Below are positions 8,679-18,751 of a stretch of DNA of 64,000 bases, in pieces. Position 1 is the stretch's first letter; each line of letters begins with the position of its first letter. The translations under genes were made by a program, and so were the position numbers. The notes beneath the pieces are model-generated. The model saw nothing but the letters and a program-made list of their open reading frames with translations. It had not been told where the DNA came from and ran no database searches. Source of the stretch: WTFY01 sp964614915. GTDB lineage: Bacteria > Pseudomonadota > Gammaproteobacteria > UBA4575. The stretch spans positions 93,016 through 157,015 of the forward strand of contig CAZTNC010000015.1 in NCBI GenBank assembly GCA_964614915.1. The letters are read 5' to 3'.

Positions 8679-10679
8679 TCACGAAGTAGCAGTAGCTTGC
8701 CGCTCGTGAAAGCCCTGTGCCGCGGTCTTTCTGCGCCGTTTCAGTTTCAGGCGGTAACGGCGGTCCAATGCTGCGAGAATCCCGCCGGCCGCCATCAGCG
8801 TCGCTCCAAGCCAAATCCATTGCACAAAGGGTTTGTAGTACAGCCGCATGCCCCAGGTACGATCGTCGACCTGCTCGCCAAGTGCCACGTACACATCGCG
8901 TAAAAACCCGCTTTCAATACCTGCTTCTGTCATGGGATTTTGCTGGACGAGATAGGTGCGCTTTTCCGGCAAGAGCAACGCGACAGGCTCACCGTTTTTG
9001 AAAACCCGCACGGAGGCCTGCTTGGAAAAATAATTCGGACCCTGCACATCCCTGACTCCATCAAACCGGAACAGATAGCCCGACAGCTCTGCTTCTTGCC
9101 CGACTTGCATGGGTAGCTCGCGTACTTCTTCAAATGCGCTGACAAGTGTCACACCAAGCACGAATACTCCGACCCCAAGATGCGCCAGCGACATGCCCCA
9201 GATTGCATGCGGGATCTTCCGGATGCGATGGAGAATGTGCATGCCATGCTCCGTCAGGCGAATGTTCTTGGACAGGTAGTACACGGCAGAGGCGATAGAC
9301 CACGCTCCCAGTGTAACGCCCAGTGTGACAAGGATGGTACTTCTCCCAGCAACCATCACGGGCAATACCAGCCCTATGACGAGCCCGATTGCAGCAATTT
9401 TGAACAAGCGCTTGAATACCTGATTTATGGGCGTGCTCTTCCAGCGCATGAAGGGCCCGATACCGACGACGAGCACCAGTGGCAAGGTCAAGGCTGAAAA
9501 CACCAGGTCGAAATAGGGTTTACCAACAGACAGCGACGGTAAATTGAGGGCGCTGACGAACAAGGGGTACAGAGTGCCCACCAAGATCGTCAGCGTGGCC
9601 ACCAGCAACAGCACGTTATTGATCAGCAGCGCGGTTTCCCTGGAGAAGACTTCAAATTGCCCTGTAGACTTGATGTAGGGCGCACGTATGGCATACAGGC
9701 TCAACGAGCCCCCGACAACCACCGCCAGGAACATGAGGATATACAGTCCGCGCGCGGGATCCGTAGCAAACGCATGCACCGACACCAGCACACCTGAACG
9801 CACTAGAAAGGTTCCAAGAAGGCTCAGTGAAAAGGCAAGAATGGCGAGCAGCACTGTCCAGTTTTTCAGGCTCGAGCGCTTGTCCGTCACCGCCAGGGAA
9901 TGAACCAGTGCCGTGCCCACCAGCCAGGGCATGAACGAAGCATTCTCAACAGGATCCCAGAACCACCATCCACCCCAGCCCAGCTCATGGTATGCCCACC
10001 AGCTTCCTAAGGTGATGCCGATGGTCAGGGACACCCAAGCGTAGATCACCCAGGGCCGGGACCATCTCGCCCATATGGAATCCAGCTTGCCTCCCAGCAA
10101 GGCCGCAATGGCAAAGGCAAAGGCTACCGAAAACCCCACATACCCCATGTACAGCATGGGAGGGTGCATGACCAGACCCGGATCCTGCAACAGGGGGTTC
10201 AGGTCCCTGCCCTCGACCGGAGATGGAAAAATGCGCTCAAAGGGGTTTGAGGTCAGCAGCGTGAACAGCAAAAATCCGACACTTACAAAGCCCATGACCC
10301 CCAAAACACGGGCAACCATGTCCCTGGGCAGGCTGGTGCTAAAAACTGTCACCGCAACGGTCCAGAACCCTAGCATCAAAACCCAGAGCAACAAGGAGCC
10401 CTCATGCGCACCCCAAACCGCTGAAACCTTGTAATGAAGTGGCAATGCCGTATTGGAATTGTTTGCTACATACAATACGGAGAAATCGTCAATAATGAAG
10501 CTGTAGGTCAGGCAGGCATAGGAAATGGCAATGAATAAAAGCTGTCCACGGGCTGCAGGTTTGGCCACGGCCATCCACTGGGCCGTGTGTGTCTGAGCAC
10601 CCAGCAGGGGCACCAGAGTCTGCACGAATGCCAGACAAAGGGCGATGATCAGGGCAAAATGGCCGATTTCAGGAATCAC
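8679..10679 (-). CDS. ccmF: Haem lyase subunit CcmF
   Basis: Polytopic integral membrane core of the cytochrome c haem ligation complex. 666 residues with many hydrophobic helices. Conserved WGAHEGSLLLW near residue 89 and the WWD haem-handling segment GWGGWWFWDPVENASFMPWL near residue 235. Start is a GTG at 10679 whose first bases overlap the ccmE stop (GTGA), showing translational coupling. Confidence 0.97.
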   Translation of the reverse strand: MIPEIGHFALIIALCLAFVQTLVPLLGAQTHTAQWMAVAKPAARGQLLFIAISYACLTYSFIIDDFSVLYVANNSNTALPLHYKVSAVWGAHEGSLLLWVLMLGFWTVAVTVFSTSLPRDMVARVLGVMGFVSVGFLLFTLLTSNPFERIFPSPVEGRDLNPLLQDPGLVMHPPMLYMGYVGFSVAFAFAIAALLGGKLDSIWARWSRPWVIYAWVSLTIGITLGSWWAYHELGWGGWWFWDPVENASFMPWLVGTALVHSLAVTDKRSSLKNWTVLLAILAFSLSLLGTFLVRSGVLVSVHAFATDPARGLYILMFLAVVVGGSLSLYAIRAPYIKSTGQFEVFSRETALLINNVLLLVATLTILVGTLYPLFVSALNLPSLSVGKPYFDLVFSALTLPLVLVVGIGPFMRWKSTPINQVFKRLFKIAAIGLVIGLVLPVMVAGRSTILVTLGVTLGAWSIASAVYYLSKNIRLTEHGMHILHRIRKIPHAIWGMSLAHLGVGVFVLGVTLVSAFEEVRELPMQVGQEAELSGYLFRFDGVRDVQGPNYFSKQASVRVFKNGEPVALLLPEKRTYLVQQNPMTEAGIESGFLRDVYVALGEQVDDRTWGMRLYYKPFVQWIWLGATLMAAGGILAALDRRYRLKLKRRRKTAAQGFHERQATATS

Positions 10680-11146
10680 GGGGCTTCGCGGCCATACTCC
10701 GCCATGCTTCCCGGAAGTGAATCACGATACGCTTCCAGGCTGGCGGCCACTTCGGGTGGCATGTAATTTTCATCATGCTTGGCCAGCACTTCCTGCGCAA
10801 CAAACACACCTTCTTCATTCAAGACCCCCTGCGCAACGATGCCCTGGCCTTCGCGGAACAGGTCGGGCAACAAACCCGTATAGCGTACCGTGATGGACTG
10901 GTTCAGGTCCGTCAGGCCAAAATCTGTAGTCAGCCCGTCGCCTGCCTTGATCACGCTGCCGGCGACCACGAGTCCACCGAGCCTGAACAGCCTGTTTCCT
11001 GGCACTTCACCTGCAACGACCTCGGACGGCGTGTGAAACAACATGATGTTCTGTCGCATTGCATACAGGGCAAGGGCCACGGCACAACTGAGACCTGCCA
11101 AAAGGATGACGATAAAAATCATACGTTGTTTTCTTTGCGCGCGCAT
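10676..11146 (-). CDS. ccmE: Haem chaperone CcmE
   Basis: Periplasmic membrane-anchored chaperone that binds haem covalently and passes it to CcmF. N-terminal helix at residues 9-27, an OB-fold core (FRLGGLVVAGSV, VRYTGLLPDLFREGQG) and the haem-binding motif AKHDENYMPPEV with His and Tyr four apart. 156 residues. Confidence 0.96.
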   Translation of the reverse strand: MRAQRKQRMIFIVILLAGLSCAVALALYAMRQNIMLFHTPSEVVAGEVPGNRLFRLGGLVVAGSVIKAGDGLTTDFGLTDLNQSITVRYTGLLPDLFREGQGIVAQGVLNEEGVFVAQEVLAKHDENYMPPEVAASLEAYRDSLPGSMAEYGREAP

Positions 11147-11157
11147 ACTGTCTTGAG

Positions 11158-11307
11158 CTACCGTTCCAGACTCTCTTCAATTTCCCTGCGAATCTTTTTC
11201 TTGCGCAGGCTGGCAAGTGCCAGGCCCAGGGCCAATGCAGCCAACGTGATGCCATAGGCCCCCCAGACGTAGAATGCCTTGCCATCCATGTAGAAGAATT
11301 CTTGCAT
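11158..11307 (-). CDS. ccmD: Haem exporter protein CcmD
   Basis: A 49-residue gene sitting exactly between ccmE and ccmC. ATG at 11307, TAG at 11158-11160. One transmembrane helix (YGITLAALALGLALASL) follows FYVWGAYG and is followed by a strongly basic tail (RKKKIRRE), the CcmD hallmark. CcmD helps release holo-CcmE from CcmABC. Starts two bases after the ccmC stop. Confidence 0.92.
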   Translation of the reverse strand: MQEFFYMDGKAFYVWGAYGITLAALALGLALASLRKKKIRREIEESLER

Positions 11308-11309
11308 AA

Positions 11310-12047
11310 TCAATCTCTTGTCAAAATATCCTGAACCCAGCTAGTAAGACGTTCCCGGTACAAGATCGCATTTCGCATGCGAATGAACAACAGGCTCACA
11401 AAATACAGCTGGAAGGCAGTTGCCATGACCAGTAGCGGGTAAAGCATGCTCGGGTGTACAGACGGCGTCTTGGAAATCAGTTGCATATTGGGCTGATGTA
11501 GTGAACTCCACCATGTTACAGAATAGTGAATGATGGGTATATTGATTACCCCGATAATGGCCAGGATACTCGCCACGCGGGCTGCAGTGCGGGGTTCTTC
11601 GATGACGGAATGGACAGCGATAATCCCGAAATACAAAAACAGCAGAATCAGCTCCGAGGTCAATCTTGCGTCCCACTGCCAGTAGGTTCCCCAGGTCGGT
11701 TTACCCCACAACATGCCGGTAACCAATGCCAGTGCCGTGAACATCGCACCGATTACAGCGCACTCCGATACCACGATCTCCGACAGCTTCGTCCTCCACA
11801 CAATGGCAATAAAGCCAGCACCCGCCATTACGACGTATACAAACATCGACATCCATGCAGACGGGACATGAACATATATGATCCGGTACGACTCACCCTG
11901 CTGGTAATCCGATGGTGCGACCACTAGTCCCCAGTAAAGTCCCACAAACATCAAAACTGCAGTACTGCCCAGCAGCCAGGGCACCCATCTCCCGGACCAC
12001 TCGTAGTAATACTTCAGCGAAGACAGCCTATAAAGGAATTTCCACAT
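11310..12047 (-). CDS. ccmC: Haem exporter permease CcmC
   Basis: Integral membrane protein that loads haem onto CcmE. Six predicted helices and the WWD-type motif WGTYWQWDARLTSELIL near residue 118, with flanking histidines in VHVPSAWM and VHSVIEEP. 245 residues, normal for the family. Start ATG is three bases from the ccmB stop codon. Confidence 0.97.
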   Translation of the reverse strand: MWKFLYRLSSLKYYYEWSGRWVPWLLGSTAVLMFVGLYWGLVVAPSDYQQGESYRIIYVHVPSAWMSMFVYVVMAGAGFIAIVWRTKLSEIVVSECAVIGAMFTALALVTGMLWGKPTWGTYWQWDARLTSELILLFLYFGIIAVHSVIEEPRTAARVASILAIIGVINIPIIHYSVTWWSSLHQPNMQLISKTPSVHPSMLYPLLVMATAFQLYFVSLLFIRMRNAILYRERLTSWVQDILTRD

Positions 12048-12050
12048 CGC

Positions 12051-12719
12051 TTAATCCATACTTATTTTCAATGAAGCACTGATGGCAAGCGGTGCCAATA
12101 CCAGTGCCAGGATCAAACCCGATCCCAGCATGGCCAGCTGTCCCGAAACAGCAAGCCCATCCGTAGCGGCACTGACCGCTGACGATGCGAATATCAAAAC
12201 CGGTACATACAGTGGCAACACGAGAAGACCCAGCAATACACCGCCGCCACGGAAGCCTGCGGTAAGCGCGGCACCAATCGCACCGATCAGGCTCAGTATC
12301 GGGGTACCCAGCAAAATCGTGACCCACAGCACCGGGACTGCCTGTACAGGCATGTGCAAAAGCATCGCCATCAACGGCACAATCAGCAGCATGGGGACCC
12401 CTGTAATCAGCCAGTGCGCAACCACTTTCCCGAGTATCAGCAACGAGAAAGGATAGGGGTTCAAGAGCAACTGCTCAATGCTGCCATCTTCAAAATCCTG
12501 CCTGAAAATACTCTCCATGGAAATCAGGGCCGCCAGTAATGTGGTGACCCATACCAGTCCCGGTGCCAACCTTCCCAGAAATTCGGCATCTGGACTGACT
12601 CCCAAGGGGAAAAGGGTCGCCACGATCACGTAGAACAGAACCGGGTTCATCAAGTCTGCGCGCCTGCGGTAGGCCAGCAACAGGTCTCGTTGGATAATGG
12701 TAAAAAATACACCCAGCAT
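12051..12719 (-). CDS. ccmB: Haem exporter permease CcmB
   Basis: Membrane subunit of the CcmAB ABC transporter that drives release of haem-loaded CcmE. 222 residues, six hydrophobic helices, with the family segment SMESIFRQDFEDGSIEQLLL near residue 68. Follows ccmA by two bases. Confidence 0.96.
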   Translation of the reverse strand: MLGVFFTIIQRDLLLAYRRRADLMNPVLFYVIVATLFPLGVSPDAEFLGRLAPGLVWVTTLLAALISMESIFRQDFEDGSIEQLLLNPYPFSLLILGKVVAHWLITGVPMLLIVPLMAMLLHMPVQAVPVLWVTILLGTPILSLIGAIGAALTAGFRGGGVLLGLLVLPLYVPVLIFASSAVSAATDGLAVSGQLAMLGSGLILALVLAPLAISASLKISMD

Positions 12720-12721
12720 GA

Positions 12722-13354
12722 TTATGACAACTCGATTCGCTTTACCCGGTGTTCGGGAATCTTCAATTCGCGATGTGTTGTGACCACCAGGATTCCCCGG
12801 TTTTCGAGATGATCCTTCAATACCTGTTCGAAGCTACCGATAAACTCCTTGTCCAATGCCGTAAGGGGCTCATCGAGCACCCAGATCGCTCTTCGTTGCA
12901 ACTGCAACTTGGCCAGTGCCAGGCGCCTCTTCTGCCCAGCAGAGAGCTTGCCTGTCATCATGTTTCGTTGCCCGAACAAGCCCGCGGTGCGGACAACTTC
13001 CTTGACTTCAGATTCTTTGCTGCTTTCGCCTGCCAAACGTTGCATAAATACAAGATTCTCCAGCACTGTCAGGTCCGGTTTGACACCGGATTGATGACCC
13101 ACATAGGACACCTGTTGCCGGAAATTCTCATGCCCGTATATGGGTTCACTGCACCAGGTCACCCGGCCTTCGGCAGGCTGGCTGAACCCACATATAATCC
13201 TAAGCAAGCTCGTCTTACCACTGCCATTACTGCCTCTCACCACCAGAGTTTCTCCTGAGATGATTGAGAACCCCAAACCGGAAAACAGTTCCTTGCCCCC
13301 TCGTATACACTTCAGGTCATGTGCTTCGAGTACCCTTGGTGCTGGAATAGGCAT
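12722..13354 (-). CDS. ccmA: Cytochrome c biogenesis ATP-binding protein CcmA
   Basis: ATPase of the CcmAB transporter, first gene of the operon. Walker A GSNGSGKTSLLR near residue 40, ABC signature LSAGQKRRLALAK near 138 and Walker B WVLDEPLTALD near 158. 210 residues. It is divergent from mfd across 226 bases that must hold both promoters; I could not pick a convincing -35/-10 pair there. Confidence 0.96.
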   Translation of the reverse strand: MPIPAPRVLEAHDLKCIRGGKELFSGLGFSIISGETLVVRGSNGSGKTSLLRIICGFSQPAEGRVTWCSEPIYGHENFRQQVSYVGHQSGVKPDLTVLENLVFMQRLAGESSKESEVKEVVRTAGLFGQRNMMTGKLSAGQKRRLALAKLQLQRRAIWVLDEPLTALDKEFIGSFEQVLKDHLENRGILVVTTHRELKIPEHRVKRIELS

Positions 13355-13580
13355 CGCATCGAACTTGATCAGGTAAAATACAGAACTGGCACAGCTGACT
13401 TATCTAGCCGCAAAGAATCTTAACATGCAGAGCCTTGAAAAAACGAACCATTGGGTGTGTGCAAGAGGCATGCAGGTAACTCCTGCGCTATCTGGAAAGA
13501 CATCAAATACGAAGATCAGCGACCGCTGCGATGCGCAAGTAACGGCCATGTTTCTCTCATACTCCAGCACTCCCTAGGTC

Positions 13581-16500
13581 ATGGATATCTTCCATCCCCC
13601 ACAGCCTGACACGATCTGTCCCCGGATCACCTGGGGCCAGACCTATGGCTGCAGCAAGAGCCTGGCACTGTCGAAAGCCATTGAAGGATATGAGGGCATG
13701 ACCCTGATCATCACACCGGATATCCAGACCGCGGGCATTCTGAAAAGTGAACTGTCTTTTTTCTGTAGCTCTTCTGTCGAGATCTTTTTGTTTCCGGATT
13801 ACGAGACCCTTCCATATGATGCACTCCCTCCCCACGAAGACATCATTTCGGACCGGCTGCTCACCTTGCGTTCACTTCTTGATGCTCGTTGTCGCACTCT
13901 GATTATCCCGGTCGCTACCTTCATGAGCCGGCTCTCGCCCGAATCGTTCATAAGGGACCAGATACTGAATCTCGCGACTGGAGACCAGCTTGATCCTGAA
14001 GATTTCAGGAAAACCCTGGTCAAGGCGGGCTACCAGTACGTATCCCAGGTCATGCTACACGGGGAGTTCGCCGTTCGCGGCTCCATTATCGACCTGTATC
14101 CCATGGGATGCCTGCAACCCTACCGGATCGACCTGTTCAATGACGAGATTGATACCATCCGTACCTTCAACCCTGACAACCAGATCTCGGCTCACAAGGT
14201 CGACGGGTTTCAAATCCTTCCTGCACGCGAATTCCCTACCGACGAAAGTGCCGTCAAACGATTTAGAAAAAACTACAGGGTCCAAATCGAAGGTGATCCG
14301 AACAACAGTGTAATTTACCGGGAAGTCAGCAACCACAATCTACCGCGTGGAGTGGAATACTACTTCCCGTTATTTTTTGAGCAAACCAGTACATTCTTCA
14401 ACTACATCCCCGATGAATGCCGGCTGGTTTTATTTGAAAACAGCATCGAGGCCGCAGAGGATTTTGAGAGCGAGGTGTTTTCAAGGTACGAACAACGGAA
14501 ATACGACCCGGAACGCCCACCATTAAATCCCGACCAACTATGGATTTCCACCGCAGACCTTGAGAACGGTCTGCAGAAATTCAACACCATCCAGATTCAG
14601 CAATTCAAGATCGAGCGCCCGCGCCAAGACCAGCACAACTTTCATACCCGGGCACTCCCTGCCCTTGCCATAAATTCAAGGGTAAACAATCCGGCTACGG
14701 AACTCGTTCAGTTTATAGAAACCAGCAACTGCAAAATACTGTTCCTTGCCGAGTCACCCGGCAGAAGGGAGTACCTGTGTGATGTATTGAAAGGGTTTGG
14801 CATACGCCCCAAGGTTATCAAGAGCTGGCAGGAATTCATCAACTCCGAGCTCTCCCTAGCAATCACAGTCGGGCCCTTGGAGGAAGGCCTGCTTCTACCT
14901 GAAAACGAAATTGCGATCGTCACTGAAAGCAACCTGTTTGGCGCGCGCGTAAAACAGAAAAGGAAATACAGACGGCACATACGGGATGCCGAGGCACTCA
15001 TCCGGGATCTTTCTGAATTGGCCCAAGGAGCGCCCATGGTGCATGAAGACCATGGTGTAGGACGGTACCGGGGGCTGAAAACTTTGAATCTCAGTGGAGC
15101 AGAAACCGAATTCCTGGTGCTCGAGTATGCAAACCAGGACCTCCTGTATGTGCCTGTGTCTTCACTCCATCTTGTCAGTCGCTATACGGGAGCATCGGAA
15201 GACAACGCACCCCTTCACCGCCTGGGGGGCGAAGCCTGGAAAAATATAAAACGTCGTGCCGTGGCACGCACCCGCGATGTAGCTGCCGAACTGCTCGACA
15301 TTTACTCGCGGCGTGAGGCCAAAAAGGGCTACCAGTATGTCATCAACCATCAGGAGTTGAATCTGTTCGGCTCCACTTTTTCCTATGAGGAGACTCCGGA
15401 CCAGCAAAAGGCGATTGACGACGTCATAGACGACATGAAGTCGAAAAAGCCCATGGACCGTATCGTCTGCGGCGATGTCGGCTTTGGCAAGACTGAAGTC
15501 GCCATGCGTGCTGCCTTTGTTGCCGCTCTGGCAGGAAAACAGGTTGCCGTGCTGGTACCCACGACCCTGCTTGCCATGCAGCACTTCCAAAGCTTCAGTG
15601 ACCGCTTTGCCGACTGGCCGGTACGCATTGAGCATGTCTCGCGGTTTGTATCAGGTAAAAGACAAAGTGCCGCCAAAACCGGTCTCTCTGACGGAAGCAT
15701 TGACATCGTTATCGGTACGCACAAACTGTTGAGCACTGACATCAGATTCAAAAATCTTGGCTTGATTGTTGTTGATGAGGAACAGCGGTTTGGCGTCAGC
15801 CAGAAAGAGATTCTTAAAAAAATGCGCGCCGAGGTAGATGTCCTGACCCTGACAGCAACCCCCATTCCAAGAACACTGAACATGTCACTGAGTGGATTGC
15901 GTGACCTGTCCATTATTGCAACGCCACCCAGTCATCGCCATGCAATCAAGACTTTCGTCGGCACGTGGGACACACACACCATACGCGAAGCCTGTCTCCG
16001 TGAACTCAAGCGCGGTGGGCAAGTCTTTCTGCTGCACAACGAGGTCCGCAGTATCGAGAAAACCGCCAGAGAGATTCGGAAATTGTTGCCCAATACCGTT
16101 GTCGGGGTTGCACACGGTCAAATGCCCGAACAGGATTTGGAACAGATCATGGTTGATTTCTACCACCAGCGCTTCAATGTCCTGGTGTGCACTACGATCA
16201 TAGAAAACGGGATCGACATCCCTTCGGCCAATACGATCATTGTCAATCGTGCGGATAAGCTGGGGCTGTCTCAGCTTCATCAAATCCGAGGAAGGGTTGG
16301 CCGGTCTAGTCACCGGGCCTATGCCTACCTGATCGCCCCGCCTAAATCTGCAATGTCGGAAAATGCTGTAAAACGGCTGGAAGCCATTGAAGCACTGGAA
16401 GAGCTAGGTGCCGGGTTTACGGTGGCTACCCATGACCTGGAGATCCGGGGTGCCGGCGAATTGCTGGGCGCAGAGCAAAGCGGTCAAATTCATGAAATCG

Positions 16501-17036
16501 GATTCAGCCTGTACAACCAGCTCCTCGCACGCACTGTAGCTGCACTCAAGGCAGGCGAAATCCCCTCCGCTGATCTGCCTTCTGATCATGGAACAGAGGT
16601 GGACCTGGGTGTACCAGCCCTGCTGCCGGAGGACTACGTACCTGACGTACACACACGGCTGATGCTCTATAAGCGAATCGCGAGCGCAAGAAACATGGAT
16701 GACCTGAATGACCTTGAAGTTGAGTTGATCGATCGATTCGGTCTGCTGCCGGAATATGCAAAAAACCTTTTCAGTGTCACTCAGATCAAGCTAGTTGCAG
16801 AGCATTATGATGTAACCCGGATACGGGCTGGAAACGAATCTGCGCACCTGAGCTTTGCAAAATCACATAAGATAGATGTGAGCAAACTGCTGGCACTTGT
16901 TCAGGAAAACCCTTCCATGTATAAGCTGAGTAGTGCAGAGAAACTTACGATATATGCTGAAATGGAAGACGTGCAGCAACGAATTGAAACCATCGGCGGA
17001 TTACTCAACGGCCTCCAACTCAAGCAGGCTGCCTGA
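13581..17036 (+). CDS. mfd: Transcription-repair coupling factor Mfd
   Basis: Removes RNA polymerase stalled at DNA lesions and recruits UvrA. 1151 residues, as in E. coli. N-terminal UvrB-like modules (PDYETLPYDALPPHEDIISDRL near residue 73), CarD-like polymerase-interacting domain (GVGRYRGLKTL near 490), then the RecG-like motor with Walker A CGDVGFGKTEVAMRA near 630, VVDEEQRFGV near 732, and C-terminal TRCF domain. Followed 18 bases later by csiV, a common gammaproteobacterial pairing. Confidence 0.98.
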   Translation: MDIFHPPQPDTICPRITWGQTYGCSKSLALSKAIEGYEGMTLIITPDIQTAGILKSELSFFCSSSVEIFLFPDYETLPYDALPPHEDIISDRLLTLRSLLDARCRTLIIPVATFMSRLSPESFIRDQILNLATGDQLDPEDFRKTLVKAGYQYVSQVMLHGEFAVRGSIIDLYPMGCLQPYRIDLFNDEIDTIRTFNPDNQISAHKVDGFQILPAREFPTDESAVKRFRKNYRVQIEGDPNNSVIYREVSNHNLPRGVEYYFPLFFEQTSTFFNYIPDECRLVLFENSIEAAEDFESEVFSRYEQRKYDPERPPLNPDQLWISTADLENGLQKFNTIQIQQFKIERPRQDQHNFHTRALPALAINSRVNNPATELVQFIETSNCKILFLAESPGRREYLCDVLKGFGIRPKVIKSWQEFINSELSLAITVGPLEEGLLLPENEIAIVTESNLFGARVKQKRKYRRHIRDAEALIRDLSELAQGAPMVHEDHGVGRYRGLKTLNLSGAETEFLVLEYANQDLLYVPVSSLHLVSRYTGASEDNAPLHRLGGEAWKNIKRRAVARTRDVAAELLDIYSRREAKKGYQYVINHQELNLFGSTFSYEETPDQQKAIDDVIDDMKSKKPMDRIVCGDVGFGKTEVAMRAAFVAALAGKQVAVLVPTTLLAMQHFQSFSDRFADWPVRIEHVSRFVSGKRQSAAKTGLSDGSIDIVIGTHKLLSTDIRFKNLGLIVVDEEQRFGVSQKEILKKMRAEVDVLTLTATPIPRTLNMSLSGLRDLSIIATPPSHRHAIKTFVGTWDTHTIREACLRELKRGGQVFLLHNEVRSIEKTAREIRKLLPNTVVGVAHGQMPEQDLEQIMVDFYHQRFNVLVCTTIIENGIDIPSANTIIVNRADKLGLSQLHQIRGRVGRSSHRAYAYLIAPPKSAMSENAVKRLEAIEALEELGAGFTVATHDLEIRGAGELLGAEQSGQIHEIGFSLYNQLLARTVAALKAGEIPSADLPSDHGTEVDLGVPALLPEDYVPDVHTRLMLYKRIASARNMDDLNDLEVELIDRFGLLPEYAKNLFSVTQIKLVAEHYDVTRIRAGNESAHLSFAKSHKIDVSKLLALVQENPSMYKLSSAEKLTIYAEMEDVQQRIETIGGLLNGLQLKQAA

Positions 17037-17054
17037 ATCTTGGGCTCTTGAACC

Positions 17055-17759
17055 ATGAGAATTCCGACCCGAATAAACTGTATTTTGTTCCTCTCTCTGT
17101 TATGTGCCTGTCAGTCTGGTCTTGCGAAAGACTACATTGTCGAGATGATCTTCTTTGCCAATGTGCCCGCTCCTGAACAACCCTTGGCGCAGGTGGCCGA
17201 TCCCTCGGCACTTCCCGATCTGCAGGATGCCATTTTGCTGGATGACAGTGCGCTCCTTCATGATTTTCTGCCCTTGTCCCAGGAAGCATTTGAACTGGCT
17301 GACCAGGCTTCTGCATTGACGGCTTCAGGAAAATATCAAATCCTGGAACATGTAGCCTGGCTGCAACCTGGTCTTGCAAAGAGACAGGCCATTCCGGTTC
17401 GTATCCAGGCAGGGCTGGACTACAGCGATGACTTTGGTGAACACGTGCCAGTCTATCTGGTCACCGAGGACCAGGGCATGCAGGAGGAGCATGCAATCAG
17501 TGAGCTAGATGGTACGGTCAAGGTGGTTCTCGAGCGTTACCTGCATGTATTCACGGACCTCGTCTATCGCAGGCCTGTCAACAAAAACATGAATGCTGAG
17601 TCAGTGGCAGATGTCTCAGAGCATGACCGTGTTCTGGCAGACTTTCCCCTGAAAATACACCGGAAAATGCGCAGCAAGGAACTGCATTACATTGATCACC
17701 CGTTATTTGGCATCCTGGTAGAAATACGCCCTGCACAGAGCGAAGACGAAACCTCTTGA
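17055..17759 (+). CDS. csiV: CsiV family protein
   Basis: Secreted or envelope protein of 234 residues with an N-terminal signal peptide (ILFLSLLCACQSGLA). The family start YIVEMIFFAN and the end LHYIDHPLFGILVEIRP match CsiV, a peptidoglycan-associated protein needed in Vibrio for the D-amino-acid response. The CsiV assignment rests on those motifs and on its place directly after mfd. Exact role in this organism is unknown. Confidence 0.82.
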   Translation: MRIPTRINCILFLSLLCACQSGLAKDYIVEMIFFANVPAPEQPLAQVADPSALPDLQDAILLDDSALLHDFLPLSQEAFELADQASALTASGKYQILEHVAWLQPGLAKRQAIPVRIQAGLDYSDDFGEHVPVYLVTEDQGMQEEHAISELDGTVKVVLERYLHVFTDLVYRRPVNKNMNAESVADVSEHDRVLADFPLKIHRKMRSKELHYIDHPLFGILVEIRPAQSEDETS

Positions 17760-17891
17760 TTCTGCCCTTCCTGGCATTCGACATGATGCCCGACGGGCAA
17801 GCCACCTTCACGAACGACATCGACCTCGGGCCTGCACAGACTTCTTGACGTCACCGGATGCAGCACGGTCAATCAAAAAGAACGCTTCATC

Positions 17892-18650
17892 TCATGAGTT
17901 AAAGTGTCTTGCAGAAGCGGTCAAAAGCTGTCTGACGGCAAGAATTCCCTGTCCTACAGTCTTTTGTACCTCGGCCATGTCGATTTTTTCCTTGCTGTCT
18001 GCGCAACCTGCAGCCCAATTCACACAAAACGCACACGTTGTATAACAAATACCCAGTTCACTCGCCAGGGATGCTTCAGGCATCGCCGTCATCCCGACAA
18101 TGTCACAGCCGTCGTTGGCCATACGCTTTACCTCGGCGGCCGTTTCCAACCGGGGGCCCTGGGTGACTCCATAAGTGGCACCATCCAGAAGGTCAAGATC
18201 AATGTCAGCAGAAGCACGAAGCACGATTTCACGGAGTTCACGACAAAATGGTTCGGTAAAATCGATGTGAGCCACCTGCTCGAGACCCTCTTCAAAAAAA
18301 GTATGTTTGCGGCCGTAGGTGTAATCAATGATCTGGTCGGGAAGGATAATCTTTTTCGGTGAAGCGGCTTGGTTGATGCCGCCAACCGCAGCAACGCCGA
18401 TGATGTGCGTGGCGCCAGTCTCATGCAATGCCCAGATATTGGCACGATAATTTACCTGGTGTGGCGGGATATTGTGCAGAGGACCGTGTCGCAGTAGAAA
18501 AGTAACCTCCTCGCCTCCCAGCTCCACAGTTTTCAACGCACTGCTGCATGCCCCAAAGGGCGTATCCACTTGCTGTTCCCTGACAATCTTCAGATCGCCA
18601 AATGCAGCAAACCCTGTGCCTCCGATAATCGCGAGGCGCTTTACCGCCAT
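17892..18650 (-). CDS. S-methyl-5'-thioinosine phosphorylase (MTAP family)
   Basis: Phosphorolysis of methylthio-nucleosides from polyamine synthesis. 252 residues, purine nucleoside phosphorylase fold: IIGGTGF at the N terminus, RHGPLHNIPPHQVNYRAN near residue 54, QIIDYTYGRKHTFF near 107, GPRLETAAEV near 167 and DIVGMTAMPEASLA near 183. These segments match the Pseudomonas methylthioinosine-specific enzyme more than plain MTAP, so the deaminated nucleoside is the likelier substrate. nagZ lies close by, as in Pseudomonas. Confidence 0.85.
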   Translation of the reverse strand: MAVKRLAIIGGTGFAAFGDLKIVREQQVDTPFGACSSALKTVELGGEEVTFLLRHGPLHNIPPHQVNYRANIWALHETGATHIIGVAAVGGINQAASPKKIILPDQIIDYTYGRKHTFFEEGLEQVAHIDFTEPFCRELREIVLRASADIDLDLLDGATYGVTQGPRLETAAEVKRMANDGCDIVGMTAMPEASLASELGICYTTCAFCVNWAAGCADSKEKIDMAEVQKTVGQGILAVRQLLTASARHFNS

Positions 18651-18751
18651 TGCCTGCCCGCCATCTTAGACATTACACAGAAACCGGATGCTGACTCCAC
18701 ACCAGACACTTGAGAATCCCCAGCGACACACCTTGCTTTGCATGCCCAGGG

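Noticed and set aside
13355..13580. RNA gene between ccmA and mfd
   Set aside because: No tRNA cloverleaf or known small-RNA pattern could be drawn; likely just divergent promoters.
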